The notes under the pieces are model-generated. The model did not search any database. It had not been told where the DNA came from and saw only the letters and a list, made by a program, of their open reading frames with translations. The translations under genes and the position numbers were made by a program. Shown here one piece after another: positions 35,775 through 44,479 of a stretch of 64,000 nucleotides of DNA; the stretch's first letter is position 1; each line of letters begins with the position of its first letter. The stretch is from Candidatus Eiseniibacteriota bacterium (GTDB lineage Bacteria; Eisenbacteria; RBG-16-71-46; CAIMUX01), in the NCBI GenBank assembly GCA_020633975.1, contig JACKCR010000005.1, positions 124,001 to 188,000 of the forward strand, in the 5' to 3' direction.

Positions 35775-37838
35775 TCAGTGAGCCACGGCCTCCTGCTCCT
35801 TCCGCAGCTCCTCTACGAGCTTCTCCGCGGCGTCGCGCGGGACTTCCTCGTAGTGGGAGAACTTGGCCTCGAACCGTCCACGCCCCTGGGTCATGGAGCG
35901 GAGCGTGGTCGAATAGCGATGGAGCTCCACTTGGGGCACCGTCGCCTTGATGATCTGGTGGGACCCCATCGGCTCCATTCCGGAGATCCGGCCGCGCCGG
36001 CTCGAGATGTCGCCCATGACGTCGCCCATGTACTCGTCGGGAATCTGGATCGAGACGGACCAGATCGGCTCGAGAAGAACCGGCTGAGCGTCCGTCATCC
36101 CCTTCTTGAACGCCTGGATCGACGCGATCTTGAACGCCATTTCCGAGGAGTCGACCGCGTGGTAGCCGCCGAAGTGGAGCCGCGCGCGCACGTCGACGAC
36201 AGGGTAGCCGGCGAGCACACCGTGCTCGATCGCTTCGCGCAGTCCCTTCTCCACCGACGGGATGAACTTCGAGGGAATGACGCCGCCCGTGATCTCGTCC
36301 ACGAACTCGAAACCGCCACCTCGCTCGTTCGGCTCGAACTTGATCGAGACGTCCGCGAACTGCCCGGAACCACCCGTCTGCTTCTTGTGGCGGTAGGCGA
36401 CATCCGAGTTTCCTCGGATCGTCTCGCGGAACGGGACGCGCGGCTTCGTCACACTCATCTCGAGGTTGTACTTCCGCTTCAGACGATCGGAGAGCACGTC
36501 GAGATGCTGGTCACCATAGGTACGGAGCACGGTCTGATGGAGCTCGGACTGAACCTCGAGCAGGAAGGTCGGGTCTTCTTCGGCCAGCTTGTGGAACGCA
36601 CTCCCGAGCTTCTCCTCGTCACCCTTGCCGGCGGCGATGGCCATCTCGTGGACCGGATATGGAAACGCGATCTTCCGGATCTCGGGGCTGTTCTTCGTTC
36701 CGATCGTGTGGTTGACCTCGGCCGTCTTCAGCTTGGCCGCAGCACCGATGTCACCACACACGAGCTTCTCGACCTCGATCCGATCCTTCGCGAGGAAGTT
36801 GTACAGCTGACCCATCCGCTCCGCGGAGTTCCTGGTCACGTCGTGGAGGTCGTCTCCCCCCGCGATCGAACCGGAGAAGACGCGGAGGAAGATGAACTTC
36901 TGCGCCATGAGATCCGTGGTCGCCTTGAAGACGAGCGCGAGCGGAGAACCGGACTCCGAGACCTCCGCCGTCTCACCCTCAGCGAGGGGCGGACCAGGAA
37001 CGTCGAGCGGGCTCGGGCCGAACTCGGCGATCATGGAGAGGAGCACGGCCACACCCTGATCCGTTTCGGCCGCGACGGGGATGACCGGATAGAGCTTTCC
37101 GCTCGTGATACCGGCGCGGAGCCCCTTCACCGTTTCCTCGTGCGTGAGCTCGAAGGTCTCGAAGTACTTCTCGAGCAGCTCGTCGTCGGCCTCCGCCGCG
37201 AGCTCGGTCAACTTGAGCTTCGCTTCCTCGACCTCGGCCTTCACCTCGTCCGGCACCGGACCTTCCTTCACGTTCTTTCCGTCGAACAGGAAGGCCTTGT
37301 CGTCGAGCACGGCCACGACGCCACGGAAGTCGGCACCGGATCCGATCGGGTAGTAGACCGGCACGGACCGGTTGTTCGTGAGTTCTCCGAGTTCGGTCAT
37401 GACGGTCGGGAACTCGACGTTCTCCTTGTCCATCATGTTGACGACGATGAAACGCGACTTGGAGCGCTCGTCGAGGAGCTCGTTCATCCGATCGGTGTCG
37501 GGCTCGACGCCATGCTGTCCGTTCACGACGAGCAGCGCGAGATCCGTGGCGCGAATGCCGGCGATCGCTTCGCCGACGAAGTCTGCGTAGCCGGGAGCGT
37601 CGAGGAGATTGAACTTCTTCTTCTCCGCCTCGAACTGCGCGATCGAAAGGTAGACGCCCGCCTTGCGCTTCGTCTCTTCGGGAGTGTGATCCAGGATGGA
37701 GGATCCGTCGCTCGTCTTCCCCTTTCGCGAGGTGGCTCCCGCCACGAAGAGCATCGACTCGGAGAGAGTCGTCTTGCCCGTCCCGCTATGCCCCACCACC
37801 ACCACGTTACGGATATCCGCCGGTTGATACTGTTTCAC
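35775..37838 (-). CDS. Elongation factor G paralogue (FusA2-like)
   Basis: A 687-residue translational GTPase with EF-G domains I-V: G1 GHSGTGKTTLSE near the N-terminus, G3 DAPGYADFVGE, G4 VVNMMDKEN, domain IV GGVIPSKFIPSVEKGL and domain V GDISSRRGRISGMEPMGSHQIIKA. The switch-II His of EF-G is Tyr (DAPGY) and the G4 Lys is Met (NMMD), which marks the FusA2-like clade rather than housekeeping EF-G and suggests altered GTP handling. GTG 37838 has GGGGAGT seven bases upstream and is preferred to the GTG two codons earlier. Confidence 0.92.
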   Translation of the reverse strand: MKQYQPADIRNVVVVGHSGTGKTTLSESMLFVAGATSRKGKTSDGSSILDHTPEETKRKAGVYLSIAQFEAEKKKFNLLDAPGYADFVGEAIAGIRATDLALLVVNGQHGVEPDTDRMNELLDERSKSRFIVVNMMDKENVEFPTVMTELGELTNNRSVPVYYPIGSGADFRGVVAVLDDKAFLFDGKNVKEGPVPDEVKAEVEEAKLKLTELAAEADDELLEKYFETFELTHEETVKGLRAGITSGKLYPVIPVAAETDQGVAVLLSMIAEFGPSPLDVPGPPLAEGETAEVSESGSPLALVFKATTDLMAQKFIFLRVFSGSIAGGDDLHDVTRNSAERMGQLYNFLAKDRIEVEKLVCGDIGAAAKLKTAEVNHTIGTKNSPEIRKIAFPYPVHEMAIAAGKGDEEKLGSAFHKLAEEDPTFLLEVQSELHQTVLRTYGDQHLDVLSDRLKRKYNLEMSVTKPRVPFRETIRGNSDVAYRHKKQTGGSGQFADVSIKFEPNERGGGFEFVDEITGGVIPSKFIPSVEKGLREAIEHGVLAGYPVVDVRARLHFGGYHAVDSSEMAFKIASIQAFKKGMTDAQPVLLEPIWSVSIQIPDEYMGDVMGDISSRRGRISGMEPMGSHQIIKATVPQVELHRYSTTLRSMTQGRGRFEAKFSHYEEVPRDAAEKLVEELRKEQEAVAH

Positions 37839-38205
37839 GTACACACTCCCCTACGGAGGTGGGCCGAGGTCCACCCGCCTGAGATCCGATTCCAGACGTT
37901 AGGGATCGAGTTCGGGCCTCAGGGGCCCGGACCGGGTTGTCGGGACAGAGGAACCCGCCGGCCCACCGAGAAGATCGGTAGTCCGCCGGGTCACGCCCGT
38001 CGATGGGACGTCCACACGCCCAACCGACTACACCATCCCCCAGCTGTAGCGTCCTTTACAGGACTATCCAGGGGAAGGTAGCACCGCGCTCGAAGACGGG
38101 GCAAGAGGTACCGTCCCACGCTCTGGATGGGCCGAGTGCGGTGCGGCTCAGAAGAGAAATGTTGAGTGTGCTTGACATTTTGTCTAGCTCGCTTAACATC
38201 CCGAC
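37839..38205. promoter_or_regulatory. 367-bp divergent region between the EF-G-like gene and the XRE regulator gene
   Basis: Holds the leader of the EF-G-like gene on the left, with a possible hairpin CGGGTT / AACCCG at 37933-37957 and a small one at 38051-38064, and the palindromic XRE promoter on the right. No coding sequence or RNA gene is supported. Confidence 0.45.
38159..38199 (+). promoter_or_regulatory. Palindromic operator overlapping the promoter of the XRE gene
   Basis: Two 18-bp arms, ATGTTGAGTGTGCTTGAC (38159-38176) and GTCTAGCTCGCTTAACAT (38182-38199), match as an inverted repeat at 14 of 18 positions around a 5-base AT spacer. The left arm holds a -35-like TTGACA (38172-38177, one base into the spacer) and the right arm the -10-like TAACAT (38194-38199), 16 bases apart. 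The ATG starts seven bases after the -10, so the transcript is probably leaderless, and binding here would block the promoter. Confidence 0.7.
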
Positions 38206-38442
38206 ATGGCATCGAAACCGGACGTCCGCGTCCACGTTCGTCGGTTCCGGAAGACACGGGACCTCACGCAACAGGACCTCGCCGACCGGCTCGGAGTGAC
38301 GCGCCAGACCATCCTCTCGATCGAGAAGGGTAAGTACCGCCCATCTATCGAGTTGGCGCTCCTCCTGGCCCGGGAGTTCGGCTGCCAGGTCGAAGACCTG
38401 TTCGAGTTGGTGGAAGGAGATTCCGATGGCCTCGATCCGTGA
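38206..38442 (+). CDS. Small XRE-family transcriptional regulator
   Basis: A 78-residue single helix-turn-helix protein: HVRRFRKTRDLTQQDLADRL followed by the recognition helix VTRQTILSIEKGKYRPS and ALLLAREFGCQVEDLFEL. Such short Cro/C1-type proteins (YozG-like) commonly regulate a neighbouring membrane protein. There is no Shine-Dalgarno; the ATG falls at the expected transcription start. It overlaps the downstream membrane gene by 17 bp and probably represses its own promoter through the inverted repeat at 38159-38199. Confidence 0.9.
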   Translation: MASKPDVRVHVRRFRKTRDLTQQDLADRLGVTRQTILSIEKGKYRPSIELALLLAREFGCQVEDLFELVEGDSDGLDP

Positions 38443-39124
38443 CACCCTGCCCATCCACCCGAGTCGCGCCACGTGGATCGCGAGCGGTCTCGTCCTCCTG
38501 GGGTTTTCGTTCCTCCAGGTCCACCCGGTGTTCCTCCTCGTGATCGCACTCGGCGCGTTCGGACCGGGACTGCTTCGCACACTCGGATGGCTCCACGATC
38601 AGGACGAGTTCCAACGGCGGGCCGCCGAACGCGCCGGCTACTTGGCCTATCTCGTCACCGGCCTCGTCGGCTTCGCACTTCTCGCCCTCCTCGGAGACGG
38701 CAGCGTGCGGAGCGCCGCCCCCGACGCGATCCTCCAAACGGTCCTCTCTCTACTCTGGTTCACGTGGCTCATCAGCAGCCTCGTCTCCTACTGGGGCGCT
38801 CACAAAACCGCGCGGCGGCTGCTGATCGCATTCGGACTCGTCTGGCTCGCATTCAACGTGGTCGGGCACCTCGCCCACCCGATGGAGCTCCTGATGCAGT
38901 CGCTCCTCGCGGTGCCGTTCCTTCTGGCCGCCTGGCTCGTTCCCCGCTGGCCGAGGGTGGTGGGAGTACTCCTGCTGGGGCTAGGTGCGTTCTTCTCCTG
39001 GCTCTTCCACCTCTACGAGATCGTGGGGCCAACCCCGCTGGCCTTGGGCCGGGGCGTGGTCCTGATCCTGTTCGTGGGGCCGCTCCTGGCCAGCGGAATC
39101 GCCCTCCTGCGGGGGGCCGACTAG
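38426..39124 (+). CDS. Multi-pass membrane protein paired with the XRE regulator
   Basis: A 232-residue integral membrane protein with about seven or eight hydrophobic segments. A cytoplasmic-looking loop at about 52-68, LHDQDEFQRRAAERAGYLAY, resembles the DERQ/E-R-AG motif of small membrane proteins found next to XRE genes (DUF2178-like); assignment to that family is a guess. The ATG at 38426 lies inside the regulator gene with AAGGAG seven bases upstream. Function unknown. Confidence 0.8.
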   Translation: MASIRDTLPIHPSRATWIASGLVLLGFSFLQVHPVFLLVIALGAFGPGLLRTLGWLHDQDEFQRRAAERAGYLAYLVTGLVGFALLALLGDGSVRSAAPDAILQTVLSLLWFTWLISSLVSYWGAHKTARRLLIAFGLVWLAFNVVGHLAHPMELLMQSLLAVPFLLAAWLVPRWPRVVGVLLLGLGAFFSWLFHLYEIVGPTPLALGRGVVLILFVGPLLASGIALLRGAD

Positions 39125-39125
39125 G

Positions 39126-39277
39126 GTGGATCGGAAAGTGTGCCGAGCAGAGGTCCGCGGGAAGTAATCCCCTATGAGACAACAAGATATGCCAACAGCC
39201 CGATTGGCCTTGGGATTCGTCCGCAAACCACTACCGTCCGCAGAGTTAGGCCGACTTCGGCACATTCTTCGATCCAC
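39126..39277. repeat. 152-bp inverted-repeat element (possible structured RNA or miniature element)
   Basis: Arms 39126-39146 and 39257-39277 match as inverted repeats at 18 of 21 positions; two of the three differences would still pair as G-U in RNA. The arms begin GTGGATCG and end GTGCCGA. It starts one base after the stop of the membrane protein gene and encloses 110 bp with no coding signal. No target-site duplication is visible. Confidence 0.6.
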
Positions 39278-39488
39278 ATAGTTCCCCTTATGGACGGCTT
39301 CGGAGCGACCTACTATCCTCCGCCTTCGCCCTCAGGGAGCGACGCAAACGTCCCTCAGAGGGGCGTCGCCGTATGGGCCCAAAGTCCGGCCATCCAATCG
39401 GGTGACCCGGGTCCATCTACCAAGTCCGGGATCCCCCGTTGACGACGCCGCTCCCGGTGGCTGGATGACCAGGAAGGGGTGTTTGCCA
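39278..39488. other. Noncoding leader before the Rossmann-fold gene
   Basis: With the inverted-repeat element this makes a 364-bp gap. It contains a CCCTCAG direct repeat around 39330-39358 and GC-rich patches, but no promoter or gene I can support. Confidence 0.3.
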
Positions 39489-41336
39489 ATGACTCCAGAG
39501 ACCGATCCCCAGTTCGAGAGCCTCCTCATCCTCGGAGGCGGCGGACTCGTCGGCATCCAGGTGGCGAAGCGCGCTGCCGCCGACCTGCACCCAAAGCGAA
39601 TCGTCATCGCGGGGCTCTTCCGAAAGGAAGTGACGGATGCGATCGACACATTGGCCGAGGATCACCCGAACGTCGAGTTCTCGGGCTACTACGGAAACGT
39701 CTTCCTTCGTGGGCGCCCGGTTCCCGCAGCCGAGGATGTCGCGCTTCCGAGTCCACTCGAGCAGAAGGCGGATCCCGTCGTCCGGCGCCACATCTTCGAG
39801 GACACCTACGAAGACTTCGAGACTGCGTACCGCGAGTCACTACTCGTCCGGTTGATCCACGAGGCCAAGCCGACCGCGATCGTCGACTGCATCAACACCG
39901 CGACCGGGATCAGCTATCAGGACGTGTTTCTCGCGAGCGACATCGTCTCCAGAGGGTTGGGGGAACTCCGGGACGCCGCGGGCCGCGGTGCGGAGCAAGG
40001 ACGGGACGGCGAACAGATCTGCCTTCCGCGGTCACAGTTCGATTCGTTCGGAGTCGACCTCGAGAAGCTACTCGTGTCGATCTCCGTACCCGAACTCATC
40101 CTCCACGTGCGCCTGCTCTATCGGGCGATGATGGAAGCGAAGAGCAAGATCTATCTCAAGGTCGGGACCACGGGCACAGGAGGAATGGGACTCAACATTC
40201 CGTACACGCACGGCGAGGATCGCCCCAGTCCCACCCTCATGACGAAGACAGCGATCGCGTTCGCACAAACCGGGCTTCTCTTCCTGATGGCTCGCACGGC
40301 TGGCGCACCGATCGTGAAGGAAGTGAAGCCCGCTGCGATGATCGGCTACCGGGACATCGACTTCTCCACCGTGCGCGGTCTCCAGTGGAGGAAGAAGGAC
40401 GGCGCCCTCGTGATGAGCCGCGTCCCCTACGTGCTCTACGAGGCTCAGGAAGAATCGCTCGGCGACGTTCTCGACACGATGCCACGTCCGGACGACTTCA
40501 CTCCGCTCCGGAACGCGGACGGAACGGAGAAGACCCTCCAGCTCCCTGCGGTGAACACGGGAGAGAACGGCACCTTCACGCGGGGCGAATTCGAGGCGAT
40601 CACCTACACGGGACAGATGGAGTTCATCACACCCGAAGAGATCGCCGAGGACATCATCCTCGAGCTCCACGGCAGCAACACCGGACACGACGTCATCTCG
40701 GCGGTCGACTCGGCGGTCATGAATCCGACCTACAAGGCGGGAATGATCCGTGGCGTCGCGATCGAGGAACTCCTCAAGCTCGAGAACGAAACGAAGACTC
40801 CGTCGATCGCACTCGGGCAACTCGGGCCACCACAGCTCGCGAAGTACCTCTACGAGGCCCATCTCTTCGCGGTCGAGTACGGAACCCTCGGGCAGCTGCT
40901 CGGCCTCGACGGTGGCGCACCGGCGGGCGCTGAGGATATCTCGACGAGGTTCTTCCAGCGTCTCGCAAACGATCCGCTCCGGGAGACGATCACGTCGATC
41001 GGCATTCCGATCCTCCACCCGGACGGCAGCACGATCTGGCGCGGACCGACGGTGAAGATCCCTCCCTACAACCCGAAGAACCACCGGATCACGCTCGACC
41101 GCAAGTCGATGGACCTCTATGCGACCAAGGGATGGGTGGACCTCAGGCCGTCCCACATGGCCTGGTGGCTCGAGATGTTCCGTGAGATGCACGGGACGAC
41201 CCACGCACGAGGATCGAAGTGGTCTTCGGAACGTCTGACCCGTCGTGCGTACCTGAAGGACGAGATCCAGATCGGCGAAGTCGTCGCTTGGATCTTCAAC
41301 AACAAGCTCGACCCGGCAGGTCACCGGATCAAGTAG
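39489..41336 (+). CDS. Large NAD(P)-binding Rossmann-fold protein of unknown function
   Basis: A 615-residue cytosolic-looking protein with no signal peptide. The N-terminus has a dinucleotide-binding turn LILGGGGLVGIQVAKR and later VDCINTATGISYQDVF, in the style of extended short-chain dehydrogenases; a Gly-rich VGTTGTGGMGLNIPYTHGEDR segment follows at about 250. The C-terminal 300 residues match nothing I recognise. A reductase or epimerase role is possible but no catalytic YxxxK is evident. ATG 39489 is chosen (AGGAAGGGG lies about ten bases upstream); ATG 39465 is also in frame. It stands alone and converges on the fibre-like locus. Confidence 0.7.
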   Translation: MTPETDPQFESLLILGGGGLVGIQVAKRAAADLHPKRIVIAGLFRKEVTDAIDTLAEDHPNVEFSGYYGNVFLRGRPVPAAEDVALPSPLEQKADPVVRRHIFEDTYEDFETAYRESLLVRLIHEAKPTAIVDCINTATGISYQDVFLASDIVSRGLGELRDAAGRGAEQGRDGEQICLPRSQFDSFGVDLEKLLVSISVPELILHVRLLYRAMMEAKSKIYLKVGTTGTGGMGLNIPYTHGEDRPSPTLMTKTAIAFAQTGLLFLMARTAGAPIVKEVKPAAMIGYRDIDFSTVRGLQWRKKDGALVMSRVPYVLYEAQEESLGDVLDTMPRPDDFTPLRNADGTEKTLQLPAVNTGENGTFTRGEFEAITYTGQMEFITPEEIAEDIILELHGSNTGHDVISAVDSAVMNPTYKAGMIRGVAIEELLKLENETKTPSIALGQLGPPQLAKYLYEAHLFAVEYGTLGQLLGLDGGAPAGAEDISTRFFQRLANDPLRETITSIGIPILHPDGSTIWRGPTVKIPPYNPKNHRITLDRKSMDLYATKGWVDLRPSHMAWWLEMFREMHGTTHARGSKWSSERLTRRAYLKDEIQIGEVVAWIFNNKLDPAGHRIK

Positions 41337-41355
41337 CGACGCTCTCCCGCGCCGG

Positions 41356-44300
41356 TCATCGCCTCGGGAAGGTGATGACGATCGGCTTCTCGCGCGGCGC
41401 GAGGCCATAGGGCTGGAGTACGGGAGCGGACTGCTCGCCGAGTTCGAACCTGTGGGTAGCGGCCTCCTGCGTAGGCGCGAATCCCGATGGGAGCCAGCGC
41501 GGGTCGGCTCTCAGTTCGTACGTGCCGACCGGCACCTTGGCAAACTCGAAGTGGCCGTCCGTGTCCGTGATCGTCGACGTGACGAAGATGCCATCCCGGA
41601 AGAGACCGATCCGGACGTCGGAGAGACCGTCTTCTCTTCGGTCCCAGGTACCGCTTCGATCTTCGTCGAGGAACACGGAGCCGGTGACCACACCGCACGG
41701 CCGGAGTGGGATCCAGACGTGGCTATCGTCGCCGGCTCGAACGCGGGTTTCGATCGGGAGCTCGAGCGGCGGCTGATACTCGGCCGGTAGCGTTCCTCGA
41801 TCCACCTCCACCCAGTACGTCCCGGGCTCGAGGCTTCGCCACTCGAACTCGCCGTGGCGATCCGTCGTGAGGGAACGGCCGTCTGCACGGACGACGACGT
41901 TCTCGACTCTCGGCTCCGTTCCGCTGGGAACACCATCGCCGTCCAAGTCCACGAACACCACCCCGCGGAGACCGCCGCGCAAGGGAACCCAAGGGATCGG
42001 CAGGAGTTCGGTCGGCGCACGGTGGAGAGAGAGCCGCCAGCGCTCGAGGCCCGATCTACCGCCAACCGTCTCGAAAGAGGCGTCGACGCGAACGCTCCAT
42101 TTGCCGTGGAGACGGAGGTCGAGTCTCGGTTCGACGGAGAGTTGCCGATGTCCGCGCCCAGTCGCGCCTCCCGTGTCGCTCGTCCGTTCACCGATCGAAG
42201 CACCGATCTCTGCGCCCCATCGGCGCAGGTGCTGCGACAGGTCCGCGCTCCAACCGGAAGTCTTCGTCACCTTGCCGTTCGCGGGATTCCACTCCTCCAG
42301 AACAGACCAACGCATCGCGGTACGGAACTCCCCGAACCGGCCGCCAGCATTCAGCTCCCACGTGCGGATGTCGCCCTCGGTAGGAACGGAGGAGAGAGTT
42401 CCATCCTCCTGCGCTCCGTGCTGTAGGTCGTTCTGCATTCCATCGGAACTCCCTGGAATTCGGCGGAGATCCCGAACCCGTCCCCAGCTCCAACTGGACA
42501 CGGCGAGGAACGGACCCCGGGACAGCTTCGTCGTGAGCGTGACGTCACGACGGTCCGTATGCACGGCGAGAGAGTCGGACTCGAGCGTGCGGTCTTCGTT
42601 GTCGCCGACGCTGAGTTCGACGCCGGGCAGACGGACGGGGTCGAAGCGAATTCCAAGGCGTCCGCGAGTGAGTTCCGTACGCGTGGAATCGTTCCCGGAC
42701 CAAGCGCCTCCGGACTGGGACTCGAGGTTGGTCCATAGGCGGAGCGAACGAGGCCCAGGCACCCAGGAGCCATAGAGCACGTGGCCATCTCGATCCCCCG
42801 TGCGTCCCCGGAAATCACGACTCCCGCGGTTGGCGCGCGCCCTCAACTGAACGGAATGGCCCGAGCGCTCGAGTGCGACTTCCGTGCCGCGGCCCTTTGG
42901 CTTCTCTCCACCTACTAGCTCGCTCCGCGACTCTGCGACCTCCACTCTCCATGCCGTGCGCAGCGGTCCGGGCCCTCCCAAGTGAACGGCACCGACCCGG
43001 TCGGTCCGGGTGCGTAACACATCTCGCACCTGCTCACGAACGAGTAGATCGAAACCCAACTCGATCTCGTTCCCCAGCGTTCTCTCCGCCCCTGCGGACC
43101 AGGAGTCCGCTCCCGCGCCACGTCGCTCCGCGACCTGGAGGAGATGAGCGGACCAGGGTCCGTCCTCGAACGCGAGACGAACGCCACGTCCGGAAAAACT
43201 CGGCGCGAGCCGGCTGCGCAAGGCGACCCCGAGGTCTCCCGCTGCGAGCTCCCACGCGCCACGTCGTGCCCGTGCTCGTAGCGTCTCGTTCTGCCAGCCA
43301 GCAACTCCGGACGCACTCGCTCCGGTCGCGAGGTTCGCTTCGAATGAGAACTCCGAGTCGGTTCCCACTCCACCCGCCGCGACCGTGTGCACCGCGTAGC
43401 TCTCCTCTCCGGGAGTGACCGAGCCCGCGGAGAACGTCGCGGCAATCGGGATCCGCACGAACCGTTCTTCGGGTTCCGGCGCCGAGAGCACCGACGTCGT
43501 GATTCGTGCGTACGTGACCGCGGAGGTCGCAACGTCGACATCTCTACCGGATGATCCGGACGCCCCCCGCGACACCGACGCCCCCGAAGATTCCCACGAC
43601 TCCAACGGCTGCATGGACTCCCACGACTTCGCAGACTCCCACGGCTCTGCAAACTCCGCGGACCCAACAGACGACGGAGACCTCACAGCCCCTGAAGACC
43701 CCGCGGGCTCCGTCGTGAGCGCGCGGAGATCGAGGAGATGGAGCGTGCCTTCCCTCGCGACCTCCGGGATGTGGAGAGAGACTCGAGCGGCGCCTTCCTC
43801 GCCCGGAGCGAGGGAGAGCACGTCCGGCTCGACTTCCCACTCCCAGTTTGGAACGGACTCGCCCTCGAGACGCACAGTGTCGGACTGATTCCCCGTGTTC
43901 CGCACGAACACGGAGAGCGTCACGGTCTCCCCTGCGCGCGCGGAGATACCGTCTTCTGCCGTGGAGATATCGAGGCCGCGTCGAGTGCGGACCGTGACAC
44001 CGCGGATCGCGATCTGGTCGACGCCATCGTCGGGCGGGTAGGTGAGTTCGAACACCGCGTCGTGCGAGACGGAAGGATCGGCATCCATCGGAACGAATGC
44101 CGTGAACGGCATGACGACCGAACCGCCCGGAGAGAGGACGAGTCCGCGTTCCGTCGAGAGCGCACTCCATCCGTCCGGCGGACGGAAGCGGACGCGGACT
44201 TCCGGCCAGAAGGTTCGGTCGCGCGGATCGTCGCGGACGTGGTCGATTCGGCAGCTGAACGTCGCGAACTCACCGGGTACGGCTGGCACCGGGTCCTCGG

Positions 44301-44463
44301 TGCTGAGAACGATCGCGGCGGAGGCCGGCGTCCAGGAAGACGCAGCGAGAGCGAGCATGCCGAGCACTACCGCCGGCCCCACACGCACCGCACGCCACCC
44401 GGTACGTCGCTCGACCCGACTCCCGGCCAGCGACGCAGACTTCCGCGGGCGGCGACTCACCAC
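41356..44463 (-). CDS. Large outer-membrane usher-like protein with Ig and SdrD-B-like domains
   Basis: About 1035 residues. Signal peptide VGPAVVLGMLALAASSWTPA; two Ig-like domains (about 50-250; the second has the NEW3-like VFVRNTGNQSDTVRLEGES); a Trp-Glu-Ser-rich linker (about 260-295); a 500-residue stretch of alternating amphipathic strands (about 320-825) with GDLGVALRSRLAP and RGVRLAFEDGPW, recalling the plug/strand pattern of ushers; and two SdrD-B-like domains with DLDGDG and DEDRSG loops (from about 829 and 921). It is the last gene of the six-gene locus. Start GTG 44463 or 44460. I propose an outer-membrane assembly or anchoring protein; homology to ushers is not shown. Confidence 0.65.
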   Translation of the reverse strand: MVSRRPRKSASLAGSRVERRTGWRAVRVGPAVVLGMLALAASSWTPASAAIVLSTEDPVPAVPGEFATFSCRIDHVRDDPRDRTFWPEVRVRFRPPDGWSALSTERGLVLSPGGSVVMPFTAFVPMDADPSVSHDAVFELTYPPDDGVDQIAIRGVTVRTRRGLDISTAEDGISARAGETVTLSVFVRNTGNQSDTVRLEGESVPNWEWEVEPDVLSLAPGEEGAARVSLHIPEVAREGTLHLLDLRALTTEPAGSSGAVRSPSSVGSAEFAEPWESAKSWESMQPLESWESSGASVSRGASGSSGRDVDVATSAVTYARITTSVLSAPEPEERFVRIPIAATFSAGSVTPGEESYAVHTVAAGGVGTDSEFSFEANLATGASASGVAGWQNETLRARARRGAWELAAGDLGVALRSRLAPSFSGRGVRLAFEDGPWSAHLLQVAERRGAGADSWSAGAERTLGNEIELGFDLLVREQVRDVLRTRTDRVGAVHLGGPGPLRTAWRVEVAESRSELVGGEKPKGRGTEVALERSGHSVQLRARANRGSRDFRGRTGDRDGHVLYGSWVPGPRSLRLWTNLESQSGGAWSGNDSTRTELTRGRLGIRFDPVRLPGVELSVGDNEDRTLESDSLAVHTDRRDVTLTTKLSRGPFLAVSSWSWGRVRDLRRIPGSSDGMQNDLQHGAQEDGTLSSVPTEGDIRTWELNAGGRFGEFRTAMRWSVLEEWNPANGKVTKTSGWSADLSQHLRRWGAEIGASIGERTSDTGGATGRGHRQLSVEPRLDLRLHGKWSVRVDASFETVGGRSGLERWRLSLHRAPTELLPIPWVPLRGGLRGVVFVDLDGDGVPSGTEPRVENVVVRADGRSLTTDRHGEFEWRSLEPGTYWVEVDRGTLPAEYQPPLELPIETRVRAGDDSHVWIPLRPCGVVTGSVFLDEDRSGTWDRREDGLSDVRIGLFRDGIFVTSTITDTDGHFEFAKVPVGTYELRADPRWLPSGFAPTQEAATHRFELGEQSAPVLQPYGLAPREKPIVITFPRR

Positions 44464-44479
44464 GCGTTGCCGGGTCCGC

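Noticed and set aside
35739-38081. A 780-codon open frame on the plus strand
   Set aside because: Opposite strand of the EF-G paralogue; no recognisable motif.
41356-44463. Type IX sorting tail on the large fibre-locus protein
   Set aside because: Its C-terminus is an SdrD-B-like domain and a short tail; it lacks the FlgD-Ig-like GVYF pattern seen in the three other secreted proteins.
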